Shown: positions 20,805-32,000 of the stretch, piece after piece
How the letters are laid out: each line of letters opens with the position of its first letter
Position numbering within the stretch: the first letter of the stretch is position 1
DNA from: Tubiluchus corallicola
Taxonomy: Eukaryota > Priapulida > Priapulimorpha > Priapulimorphida > Tubiluchidae
DNA length: 64,000 nt
Assembly: GCA_030141605.1 (NCBI GenBank)
Contig: JAQGDQ010000044.1
Coordinates: forward strand, 52,501 to 116,500
Direction: 5' to 3'
The notes under the pieces: generated by a model
The model's input: only the letters and a program-made list of their open reading frames with translations
Database searches by the model: none
What the model was told of the DNA's origin: nothing
Translations under genes and position numbers: made by a program

Positions 20805-22638
20805 TGTTTTAACACTTCTTGTTTTTTAACTAAACGCGTTAAACGTGCTTCTCAAATCTACTTTACAACAAAATGTAGGATTTTAATACACGAATGTAGT
20901 TCTGTGCGAAGTAGTAGCTTAAATATAACGGTAACTCCACAACTTATGTTACTCTATGCATTTCACATAAAAGCGATTTTGTTTTGACATCAAATGCTTA
21001 ACGTGCCGTACTGCTTGTTCTATGTTTGCATTTTTTGACTAGCTGATTCTATCGGGCTACGAAGAAGCCTCTTACTACATGTGGCGTGAAAATCGTATAA
21101 AGTTGCCTGCTTGCCCTTATTACATATATACCTGTCATATGGTGACAACTGTTACCAGGTAATCACGTTATTGTCAGACGAAGAGCTAATAATATGATAC
21201 TAAATTTTGATACTAATTCATTAACACTGTGTGTCCGATTTCCATCTTTCAGCATTGACTGCATAAGAACACCAATTTACATCGAATAGGTAAATAACTT
21301 TAAATATCGATAATATGAAAGAAATTGTTGAAAGCGTTTCAAATGTTTGAATTAAAGTGATTTCATTCTCGAGGACTGCTGCAGGTTTCTGACTGTTGTC
21401 TGCATAATATTCCACGTTTCGTAGTCTACATCTTCTGAGTCTAGTGCTAATGAGTAATTAGTTATTACGACACTATCTTCATCCTTCACACTTTTCCTTC
21501 ACCCTTCATAATTTTCTGCATTGTACTTGTCATTGAGAAGTTTTGCACTCATGAATGCATGATACTTTTTAAACTTGTAATTTTTTTCACTGTTTTCACG
21601 AGCAGTTTACTTTAGTCTCAGTTATACAAGTTTTCACTGTCGCTATACAGCTCCACCATTTTAACTCGATCTTTTTAAATTACATGGAAATACAGTGTTC
21701 CATTAAATAAGCTAGTCTGTGAAAGTGTAACAAGATTCAGCGTAATAAGATCGATCTGTCTGGCAACTGAGAAAACAAAGATATTATATGTCAGTTCTTT
21801 CTGTTGTAAATGTAAGTAATCACATATTATAATGACACAAGTATCAAATGGCTGTGTAAAATACTTCACCCGACAATTATTGTTTCAACTAAACAAACTT
21901 ATTTGATTGGCTGGTTTAACAATGTTGTACATAGGATAAGGTGTATGGAAAGAATGCCGTAGTTGCTGGATTTTTTTATATACAATTCCAATCCTGCAAG
22001 CAGCATCCAGCATTTTGTGGCAGGCCCTACTCAAATTAGATAGCCGAAACAGGGACCGAACTCATTTTGAAGGAATAGCTTCTAAGATGACCCACTTAAT
22101 CGGTAGTGATATCTCAGTCGACATTCGGATGTGCACTATACATCCTCCCTTTTATGAGGTAAACAGCCTAAATCAGCACGGCAAATAAAGAAACCCAGAG
22201 CCAGAATCAAAGTGGTATTAATTATAATTGTCTTATAACAAGTAACGTGTATCATGCAATGTGTAAATTATGGTGCAATGAATGTTAAACATATAATACG
22301 GACTTTTTACGCATTTTCTATTTATTGTAAATAAAGGTTTTATATTACTGCTATGTTCAAAATTTAACTATTCTTGTGCTTGCCAATGGTGGAAAGTGAT
22401 TTACTACAACAGTTCAGCGATTAGATGATATACTGTCACTTTCTATTTTAGTTTCGTATAAGAATTCCCGCACTTTTTAACTCTATGTATTTTGATGCCT
22501 GTTGATACCGAATAAGCTGCACACTCAGCACTGTTTGATAAATAGTTTGCATCAACCTTTGGAGACATTGCATTTAAGAAACACAGCACAAAGTTGACCA
22601 AGTCAAAAATTGAGCTGGAATTGATAAAACCTTTTGCG
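20805..22638. other. Intergenic stretch, nothing recognised
   Basis: Nearly 1.8 kb between two receptors. Only short unsupported open frames are present. It contains the upstream region of the gene at 20804 and the 3' flank of the gene at 23589. Confidence 0.45.
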
Positions 22639-23589
22639 TTAGATTGTAGTTTCTGTCTGCCTGCTGAATAATCGAGCAAATGCTTTTCTGAATTGTGAAA
22701 TACTGGATGCGTATATTACAGGATTGATGCAGCAGTTCAGCATTCCTATGCCCAACAGTACTGTTCTCATTTCCCACTGGCCATGAGCATATGCCATATA
22801 TGTCATATCCACATACCCTGGCATCCAGCAACATATAAATACCGCTGATACTACTCCCAATGTAATTGTTGCACGTATTCTTTTTGCACTTGCTGCCGCA
22901 TTTTGTTTTTGATGGTTCCAATCATATATTTGACGAGTTTGCAGCCACACCACTCCCAGTATCTTCATGTACATCACCATGATTGCTGTAGATGGAGCAA
23001 AGAAACAGAGCCCAATGTCCAAAGCTACTAATATATAAAAGTTGAGTGTGGTGTTTTTGTCACTGCCTAGTATTAAGATTACAATTGACACCACAAGCGG
23101 TACTGTCCAAGCTAAACAAATGGCTGACTTTAGTGATGTTTCTGTTATATACAAGTTATATCGCATGGGATATAAAACAGCAATGTAGCGCTCCACTGCA
23201 ATCATAACTATCGTCAAAACGCCTACATTGGTTACAAGAATCATTAGATTCATTGCAATAAGTGTCATTCTTGCAGAGCTGATGATAAAACATCCAGTCA
23301 AGAAGAGTAGAGTACTAATTCCTGCTGCCAAGTCAGCACTAGCCAGTGATGCAATGAGGTAGTTTGCTCTTGTCCGAAGTTCGTGAAATTTGTAGATGGC
23401 GAGAAGAACAAAACCGTTTCCACTCGTTGCAGTTATGAAAATGAATACATAGAAGCCAATATGGTAATAGTTTTTTCTTGAGTAATCATTGTACGTGTTG
23501 TTAGCAGCAGATTCTTGTGTGGTGTTAGAGTCCGTGAAGATGCTTATAACGTTGACAGAGGTGCCGTCCGTTTTTTCACAGTTCACCAT
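22639..23589 (-). CDS. Class A GPCR, single exon, cluster 1 gene 4 (divergent)
   Basis: An intact 316-residue intronless receptor from ATG 23589. The N-terminus is longer than in its neighbours, with NTT glycosylation sites. TM1 has TSGNGFVLLAIYKFHELRTRANY, TM2 ASLASADLAAGIS, TM3 ends in AVERYIAVLYPMRY, TM5 holds FFAPSTAIMVMYMKI, the third loop is rich in Ala and basic residues (NAAASAKRIRATI), TM6 is CCWMPGYVDMTYM and TM7 NCCINPVIYASSISQFRKAF. It belongs to the same family as the other cluster 1 receptors but is clearly more diverged, so it derives from an older duplication. The ligand is unknown. Confidence 0.9.
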   Translation of the reverse strand: MVNCEKTDGTSVNVISIFTDSNTTQESAANNTYNDYSRKNYYHIGFYVFIFITATSGNGFVLLAIYKFHELRTRANYLIASLASADLAAGISTLLFLTGCFIISSARMTLIAMNLMILVTNVGVLTIVMIAVERYIAVLYPMRYNLYITETSLKSAICLAWTVPLVVSIVILILGSDKNTTLNFYILVALDIGLCFFAPSTAIMVMYMKILGVVWLQTRQIYDWNHQKQNAAASAKRIRATITLGVVSAVFICCWMPGYVDMTYMAYAHGQWEMRTVLLGIGMLNCCINPVIYASSISQFRKAFARLFSRQTETTI

Positions 23590-24603
23590 TGCTGTGTTGA
23601 AGCTTTTCTTTTCTGCTAGAAGGTTTTTTCTCTATATTCTGCTGCTATAATCTCACTTTTCTTATAGTCTAATTTCTCATGTTAGAGACAACGTCACTTG
23701 AATATCATATTTGTCGTACTGTTAGTGATTGAAACAAAAACAAGAACATTATTAAAAACAAGAATGAATTATTTACAACTTTATACTGCCACATTATAAT
23801 TTTGATTGTGCAAAGATTTGCAGCATGTTAGCACTCTTGCTAGCTCCAGAAACTGGATTGATCTTTGTCAGTGTCATTTCCAGATTTAACATTGTCATAG
23901 TTATAGCTGTGTTTGATTAGTACCCGTCTTCTGTGTTTACTTCATGCTAGCACAGGTGTTTAAACAACAGAAATGTGCAATGTATCGCGTGCTCAGACCA
24001 TTTAACAAATTTGGTAAAGTAATATGATCAGTTAATTGCATCGCAAGTGTCTGAGCATCGCTGCCTCACTGGTCGATATATCGATGCAATGATTAAATAA
24101 TACATCACATTTGCAGTTTTTCACACAGTAGTCCAAGCATGGAAGACCTTTGCAGTTTGTCCCAATAACAGATAATGCTGTAATGTTTTAAGTATTATTG
24201 TACCATAATTTTTAGAGTTACTCATTATTGCTGCACTTTATTTGAATGGAGAAGCCTGTATTTAAATTTAAGGAAGACTTATTTTGCATTTCGTAGGTAT
24301 TACACAGCATTTACGTTATTATCATCATTAATTATGTTTAGAAGACCATTAGGCTATTACTTTGTCTCAATTTTCCATAGCTGTTATGTAGTAGTAGCCT
24401 ATGCCGTAGTTTGTCCACATTGTACTAAATGTGTATATTAATACATTTTAACTTAGCATTTTTTGTATAATTTAGCACTCTGCAAGCTGAAATCCAGCAT
24501 TCTTTGGCAGGGCCTTCTCAAAATTTATGTCCTTGGTAAGACTGGGTTAGTTTGGGTAAAAATGGAGGATTTCGGTTGCTTGAAGTGAAAATTCACGCTT
24601 ACA
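23590..24603. other. Intergenic stretch, nothing recognised
   Basis: AT-rich spacer without a supported gene; the upstream region of the receptor at 23589 lies here. Confidence 0.4.
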
Positions 24604-24953
24604 AATAAGCCTTTTCACAGTAGGTTGGAAGTTAAGTGAATGCCAGCAATGCATCTTTACTATAACTGTCACATGACAAGTGGGTAAAGCAAAGCCGTCT
24701 GCTACATCAGTTCGTTTTACATGGACTTTACTTAATTATGCATTAGTCTATGCGATGTAGAGTGATTTACTAGCAGTATCTTGCTTGGGAACAAGAAAAA
24801 ATGAACTAGGTAAGGTTCTATGTGTTAAAACGATTACTATTACAATAACATGGGCTGCTATTGTCAAGTGTACACAAATGTGTTGTCTGGTTCACTTAAC
24901 CTTTGACCTTTTCACGATCAGTATCAATTGCTGGAACTGTGGAAAAGCTTATT
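24604..24953 (+). mobile_element. MITE family A, copy 2
   Basis: Starts AATAAGCCTTTTCACAG and ends with the inverted complement (GGAACTGTGGAAAAGCTTATT). The interior shares CTTAATTATGCATTAGTCT and ATCTTGCTTGGGAACAAG with the other copies. About 350 bases; no coding sequence. An 88-codon open frame crossing it is fortuitous. Confidence 0.88.
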
Positions 24954-25898
24954 GCTTGAGAATGGGTGAATTTTGTCTGTTTTCAGCTGTTGTTGAGTCC
25001 GTGATAGGTTTAATATTGGTAATTGCTAGCAAAAATAAAATACATTGAAAACTCTTCAAGTGTTTTTACATAATCAGCCAAAATCTTGGTTCCAGGAAGT
25101 TTTTTCATTCACTTGCAATAAAATAATGGCTCATTAAATACCGGCTTCAAGCCAAGTTGTTTCTGCTAGTCAAATTATATCGTTATAATTGGTTAATTCT
25201 TTCACAACATTTTTTGCTGTGTTTAATTGCTGTCATTGTTAGTGTTGTGATGACCTACCTCATCGATAGAGGCTGTCTGCAAAAGCCAAATTTTGTAATT
25301 AAACTTTGTATGACATTAATAGCAATTTTTTTAGAGAGACTCGGTGAAATTGGCACTGTCTCTACTATCATTGACAGTTATGGGATGATGAAATGGTCTC
25401 TTGTTTCAGATGATACTTTATTTGTGTGTACCTGTTAATTAAATATTAAGACAGACAGTGTCACAAAGAAAACTAATAGCGATAGTTGTAATTAAATTTA
25501 AATAACAATATATTTGCACAAATCAAGATTAGAACAGGTCTTTATATGGAAAGATTGCATAAAAATAATCAGACACGTTATCAATATGCACGTCGCGTGT
25601 GTATGTTGCATATGAGATTGTGAGTAAATTTCAGTTATTTAGCAAACATTCCAATAAATAGTTGGTTTTTTTATTAGTTGCATTATTACCAGAAAGACAT
25701 TGCATAACTGACACTATATGCAACACGTTTACACACTATAAGAGCAGAAATAAGAGATGTAGCACCATTCGTGACACAGTCACCGTGTACGATTAATTTA
25801 GATGTAATAATTGTTTAACGGTTGCGAAGTTCTTACTAGTTTTTATATCTTTTATGTCTTATTGAGTTACTTGTATCTCAGTTTAGGAGGTTTTTTGC
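24954..25898. other. Intergenic stretch, nothing firm recognised
   Basis: A 93-codon frame at 25157-25438 (+) has no recognised domain. No exon of the downstream PIGG gene could be placed here. Confidence 0.4.
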
Positions 25899-26789
25899 TT
25901 ACATGACCTCTTGCATTGTTAAAATTTGTTTGAAAGCTTTTCTGAATTGGGAACTGTATGCTGCATATATAACAGGATTTATGCAACTGTTAAACATTCC
26001 TATATCTAGAAATATTACAATAGTAAAATTAAAACTATCGCAAATAAGTGAATAGATCACATTGACATAAAAAGGCAAAAAACAACTTATGAATGCACAT
26101 GTCACTGAGCCCAACATAATCGTTGCTCGTATTTTTCTTTGGCTTGTTGAATCGGTGTTGCATTGATCATTGTTTGCTATTCTTCTTAATTGCAATCGAA
26201 TAACTTTCCAGATCCTTAGATATATTACAGTGATCAATGCAGATGGAATAATGAAGAAGCACACAAGATCTATAATTGCGATTGCAAGATTGTTGTCTAG
26301 ACAAAAAATTGTTACAGTGTATAGAACTGACGTTGTCCAAATTGCACAGATCATGGATTTTACAGATTTTTCCGTCACATATATATTGTACTTTAATGGA
26401 TGTATAATGGCTACATAGCGCTCTATTGCTATGACGGTGATGTGGATTATGCTTGCATTTACGCTAAAAGCAAAACTAATATTGAGTATTATTGAAGATT
26501 TGTACACAGAAACTATAAGGTAGAACAATGAAAAAATTCCCACTGTTACATCAGTAGCAGCAAGTGATGAAACAAGATAATTCGTTTTTGTTCTCAGTTG
26601 TTGGGACCGATAAACAGCCAGAAGAACTAAACCATTACCTGACGTTGCTGTCACAAATATGAACACCAGAAGAAATGTGTGTAGGTAGTTGAGACCTTCA
26701 GTCTCATTCCTTAAATTTGTGCCAGTTGACTCCCGAGAATAGTTAAAGAATGTTCCGTTGTGCCCTTTCACTGTATTGTTCGAATTCAT
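25899..26789 (-). CDS. Class A GPCR, single exon, cluster 1 gene 5 (divergent)
   Basis: An intact 296-residue intronless receptor, read from the first in-frame ATG at 26789; the frame is open 11 codons further upstream but without an ATG. The N-terminus has several glycosylation sites (NNT, NGT, NYS). TM1 holds TSGNGLVLLAVYRSQQLRTKTNY, split here as TSGNGLVLL and QLRTKTNY; TM2 is SSLAATDVTVGI; TM3 ends in AIERYVAIIHPLKY; TM7 is NSCINPVIYAAYSSQFRKAF. TM6 reads SCFLPFY: the usual toggle Trp (CWxP) is Phe. It is the most diverged receptor of the cluster. The ligand is unknown. Confidence 0.9.
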   Translation of the reverse strand: MNSNNTVKGHNGTFFNYSRESTGTNLRNETEGLNYLHTFLLVFIFVTATSGNGLVLLAVYRSQQLRTKTNYLVSSLAATDVTVGIFSLFYLIVSVYKSSIILNISFAFSVNASIIHITVIAIERYVAIIHPLKYNIYVTEKSVKSMICAIWTTSVLYTVTIFCLDNNLAIAIIDLVCFFIIPSALITVIYLRIWKVIRLQLRRIANNDQCNTDSTSQRKIRATIMLGSVTCAFISCFLPFYVNVIYSLICDSFNFTIVIFLDIGMFNSCINPVIYAAYSSQFRKAFKQILTMQEVM

Positions 26790-27372
26790 GGCTCTTCCAC
26801 TGTCCTTTTTGTTTAGCACCACTATGGCAGTCAGTCATTTGTGATTCTGCAACTTTAAATGTTGTTTTAGTTGGGCCACCGTGTGGTAGGCCTGCTGTCG
26901 TTAGTTTCTGTTGAACTTTAGCAGCATTTTGTCACTGTCGTGTGATAAATTCCAGTCTTTGTACAATTTAGGCTACCCACCTTTCTGTACTGCCTTTTGG
27001 TGCTATCACATTTAGTTATTTCCTCTCACTGAGGAAAGGGTTTACTTTTCAGCTGTAGAAACACTTTGTTTCTTTGGACACTTTGAAACTCTGTTTGTTT
27101 GAGACATGTACATCAACCAAGACTAGCAAAATGGAAATTTGTTAGGTAGCTTCGTGCTTGTTTTATGTGCCAAGCTGTTAACAAGGCCAAAACACAATCT
27201 TTGTTTTCTGTTGTGTTTGATTTGTCACCTTCTACATTGTCACATGTTCTGCAATCACACTTACATGTTGATTCAGCAGCTCTGCTTAGTTGTATGCTTA
27301 GCAGAAAAATCTTTTAATTGCTCATTTAGCTATCTTCACATTCTGTGCCATTGCTGTAAAAATCAGGTTAGG
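26790..27372. other. Intergenic stretch, nothing recognised
   Basis: The open frame starting at 27139 (+) is Cys- and Leu-rich without a domain and runs into a repeat; it is not supported as a gene. Confidence 0.4.
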
Positions 27373-27656
27373 CCTGAACGTTCGAATTTGATTGCAATGA
27401 TTTTTTTAGTTCGAATTCGATTCGAACCTAAAATGATAGATGCAAATAATTCAGCACTTCAACCTAATATGATCATTAAAGCGTTTGAAACATCATGCAG
27501 TCAGCACTGTCTAGCTTGGATTTTTGTGCACAATTTTAAACAAATAGAAAGAACAAAGCCAATCAACATGCATGATCTTTGCAAGACTGCTTTTTATTAA
27601 CGATTCAAATTCGAAAATGCTGAAATTCAGTTTGATTCGAGTTCGAAAAGTACAGG
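27373..27656. mobile_element. Putative MITE with TTCGAA-rich inverted arms
   Basis: The left arm begins CCTGAACGTTCGAATTTGA and the right arm, read inverted, begins CCTGTACTTTTCGAACTCGA; they align imperfectly over about 55 bases. A related TTCGAAT-rich patch occurs at 41030-41090. Confidence 0.45.
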
Positions 27657-27823
27657 TTCGATTCAATTCAAATCTGGTTTTTGGTAGAGAATGCTGGTTC
27701 CCTAGAGAAAATACGGCTTTTGGTAAGTTAATAAAACGAAATTGAAAAATAGGATTGCCGTTCATTTTCATAAATTACAGTAGTCAGTTGATGAATGCAA
27801 TTACTGTATTCCGCTGAAAGCTG

Positions 27824-28203
27824 AATAAGCCTTTTCACAGTTTCGTTGTGTGCATGCTCAGTTGCTATAGGTCAAAGGTAAAGTGTACTACAGCAATGCG
27901 TCTTAGCTACAACCGTCACGTGACGTGTGTGAAGCTAAGTATCAGTTCAGTAACTTCAGTTTTAGTTGGACTTTTCTTAATCATGCATTAGTCTGTGCAT
28001 AAGGTGATTTACTAGCAGGATCTTGCTTGGGAACAAGAAAAAGTGAACTAGGTAAGGTTCTAGTTAGCTATTAAAGCTGTCACTATTACAATAGTATGGG
28101 CTGCGAGGCATTGCCAAGTGTACACAAATGCGTTGTCTGGCGCACTTAACCTTTGACACTTTCACGATCATCATCAATCGCTGGAACTGTGAAAAGGCTT
28201 ATT
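27824..28203 (+). mobile_element. MITE family A, copy 3
   Basis: The best preserved copy: AATAAGCCTTTTCACAG at the left, GGAACTGTGAAAAGGCTTATT at the right, and the subterminal inverted motif CAAAGGTNAAGTG in both arms. 380 bases, no coding sequence. Confidence 0.9.
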
Positions 28204-29041
28204 GTTGTGCAGCTGCCTCTTTTTATCGGAATTTCCTGATCAATATAAATTTGTACAAAGTTCACAATAATTTGCAAATGAGTATTTAACTTTATCTACC
28301 GTCAAACCTGAAAGACGAAGATTGAAAGTCTGTCATAGATGTGTTCTGTATTGTAGATGTGTATTGCAGTATACTGCTAGCTCTTTCCTCTGCACAATTG
28401 CTAGAGATAACGTTCAACTGTAAATTGTTTTTGCAGCAGTTTGGAGAAATTGTTTTTGTAAAGTTATAAAAATGTTGCAAACTAAATTTTTTCACCACTT
28501 TTTTGTTGTTGTTTAACACTGCTAATTATTAACATTGACTTATTTTGCGTTTTAAACATCAAGAGCTTTTGGTTTAGTTTTTGCGTGTAATACTCACAGC
28601 AGCATAGCTATTTGGCCCTCGTGATTTCACGACATTGACGATCATATGCTATAATTGATTATTTATAATTTTAGTATCAAGATTAGTGATGGTACAAACT
28701 CGAAATTATTTGAACTGTGAAACCTTGAATCTTGAAAACTTGGAAACATGTGAAAAGGGTGGACTCGAACCAGGTGCCTTCTACATAGAAGGGTGACCAC
28801 ACGACTGCTAGACTACTGTATTCTTCAGCGACCTTGATAGTCCAAAGTTTATCTTATCTCTTATAGCTATCCAGTCCCTTCAGCATTTCCAATGTTAGAT
28901 CACTCATGCTAGAATAAGTGATTCTAACTAACAACATTCATTTTAAATTTGTTTAATTTTGGGTTTTTATCGCGATTCATAATTATGTTATAATGTGTTG
29001 TATACCACGTGAAACAAAATATTGTGTCTTTTTTGTTATAG
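28204..29041. other. Non-coding DNA upstream of the first recognised PIGG exon
   Basis: It holds the SINE relic at 28745-28825 and otherwise nothing recognised. No exon with the expected PIGG N-terminal motifs could be found here, so it is intronic or 5' flanking. Confidence 0.5.
28745..28825 (-). repeat. tRNA-derived SINE relic
   Basis: On the minus strand an A-box-like block (TAGTCTAGCAGTCGTGTGG) is followed at tRNA-like distance by a B box (GGTTCGAGTCC). It does not fold as a clean tRNA by eye and lies in non-coding DNA. Confidence 0.55.
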
Positions 29042-32000
29042 GCAATCACCACTGGTACTGTTCCCAGTTTTCTGGATGTTGTATTCAATATGCATACAAG
29101 TGCCCTTGTAGAAGACAACGTTATTCACCAGCTGAAGTTGGTAAAGTGTTAAAATGAGAATATTTATTTAGTAGAAAGCACATAATGAAATATTTATTCT
29201 AAATGCCTTTGAGTGGACAAGCTGCTAAAACATTACTGCATGCCAGCCGTAGTAATTAATTCAATGTTTAGACTGCTAAAACATATTAAAATGAACTATA
29301 GCTCTACAACTTTACATGATGCTGTTTTTGAAAATAGTGTAAAAGCACAGTTATCAGTTATTAAAGTGCTACTTTCTATACTAAAATACATGACTGCACA
29401 ATGAAAGTATAAAAAATGCTTATTAAGCATTTTGCAAGTTCCCATTAACCTTTTTCTTCAAACATCTGTAATTCTGCAGCCTAACAGGTGAATGAGTGAT
29501 TGTGTTGGGAACCTACGTGCACTTAGAACTAGTCACTGGCAGCTATATTTGTTAGACTATCTATAATGCAACTTTTTTCTACCAGTTGTGGACCTCTGGA
29601 AACCTGGAATAAGCACAAAATGATAAATTTTGCCTTCTGAATGTTTGGTCACTTTGTTCAGGTTGGACGATAATAGAACAAATCTTCTGGCTCTACGCTT
29701 GTACGCTTTGTCGTCAGATTAACAATGCTACCTTTTTCAATCTTTCATGCACGCATTATAATTATAACTATTTGAATTTGAATTTGAAAATAATAGTTTT
29801 TTAAAACATGCTTGTGGCAGGAATCAAAAGAAATTTACCTTGGTGTAGAATTACTCCAAAAATAAAAACATCTAACCTGGGTTAAAGGCCAAAATGTGCT
29901 GAATGTTACTGCTTTGTTTCTTAAACTTGCTGAAATGAGACTTCTTTGGGGGAATGACAGTCGTATGTGTGCGCAGGATGGTCGGAAGGCTGTTTTCTAT
30001 GGAGATGACACTTGGCTGAAATTGTTCCCGGAAATCTTCGTAAGATATGATGGAACGTCATCGTTCTTTGTCACGGATTATACAGAGGTAAATAGAATTT
30101 AACTAGTTACACTCCAACCTCAGACTGCATTATTGGCAATAATGATAGCTGCTGTATTACCTTACTTTCATCTCCCTTGCAGTTTTCCAGTTTTGCCTGC
30201 AGACCTGCACTTGGTGACTGTGTACATTGAAACTAATCCATTACCTTCATTGATACTAATCCTTTGCCTTATCTAGGATGTCTTATTCCTGTTCAATAAT
30301 TAATAAAAGATCATCAGTTTGTCTGAATTTGCCTTCTAGGTTGATAATAATGTGACCAGACATTTGGATGCGGAACTGGCTACTCAGGATTGGGATGCAA
30401 TGATTCTCCATTATTTAGGACTGGACCATATCGGCCATCTGTTTGGACCGCACAGTGCTCTTATTGGACCCAAACTGCAGGAAATGGACAGCATTGTGGA
30501 GAAAGTTTACTCAAGCCTAGCTGAAAAGGTATAGGTAAGATGCTAGCAAGTTGTAAACATATTTTTGTGTGCCCGTCTGTCCAGTAATAACAATCTTTAT
30601 TATGTACTTCTGTCCAACATAGAACCAATTTTCTAATGTGATTGAGAATAAACAAAAAGCAAAGTTTGTTAAAAACCAAAGACACCATTTTTTAGCTAGT
30701 TTGAGTACAATTCTAACAAAATCAAAATTCAATTCTTGGAAGAGTTTCAAAAAAATCTTGGCTTCAGTTTGTGTTTGTCTTTTGTGCAAATAAATAACCA
30801 GAATTAATTTAAATGCATAATATTGTAAGGTTCTTTAACCATTATCATAAGTTCATTTTTTGCATTTAAAACTTATACTCTCATTGGTAACAGTGTGAAA
30901 AATTGTTTGTACATCAACAGTAAAATATGTTTATATTTGTTTATTCGTGATTATGAACTGGCGAAGATTTTAAATTCTTGCAGGATTTGCGGCGAGAATT
31001 GCCTTCTTTACTTGTGTTATGCGGCGATCACGGCATGAGCGATGCTGGCAGTCATGGCGGCTCCACCTACAGTGAAATAATGACACCACTGGTTTTCCTG
31101 TCTTCTGCTTTTCAAGACATTGCAACCGCGAATGGTAAAATTGTCATTTGCTGTCTGTTGAGCTATTGTCATTATATGCTATACTGCTAAAGAAGAAATG
31201 TTTTTTGTATTAATGTGTTAACCCTCTGTCACCTGAAATTGGCTGCAAAGACATTCTGGGCATGTTTGTTTAGCTCATTTTGCCCTGAATCTATCTTCTT
31301 TGACATTTAAAAGGTATCCTATTGTATATCAAGTGTCAATTATTTTCATTGTAATATTAATTACATCACATTTGGGGTGTTTTCATTCCAATGATGCCGT
31401 ATTAACTTTCTCCACTGTTTAGTATGGGCAAAGATAAGAAAGTAAACAAATGCTAAACATTTTTTATAGCATTGGCTAACTGGCTTTATAATTTACTGCT
31501 TTTATGGAAGAATGGGCTATATTAGGCTTTCAGAGCTAATTAAGCAAAATAATGTGTTTCATTAATTAAGAACATGCCTTCTGACGGTTTTTTTATTATA
31601 ATTTTTCATGTGCAAACTTAATACTGCATTTGTCAATACAGCAAAGTAGTCAACGATATGACTTAAATTTACTAACTAACCAAAGTGGTAAACAGTAGCG
31701 TTTTTCTGCATTTATGCATGGGGTACGATTACACCCTGGCATTGCTGCTATTAGCATTTTTCATGGTGGAGGAGAGTTAATTAATATGTTAATGTATTTT
31801 CACATGTACTGCGTAAAGCACATCCTCTAAGATGAATCTAAGGTGAACTAGCAAAACTTCAGATTTCGAACATGTATGCATACTCCATCTATGAGTAAAC
31901 AGCCACAATCTTTACTGTGAATGAAACTGCCCAGATATAGTGTCGTGGCCAGGATCCTGCACCTTGCGTGACAATTTGGCTATTTATTCCATATATTATG

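Noticed and set aside
25157-25438. Frame with TYLIDRG considered as a PIGG N-terminal exon
   Set aside because: The resemblance to the expected TYLxxKG stretch is limited to a few residues; no following PPTVTMPR-like motif.
27139-27600. 153-codon open frame (+) upstream of PIGG
   Set aside because: No PIGG N-terminal motifs; it runs into a putative MITE; no splice-site support.
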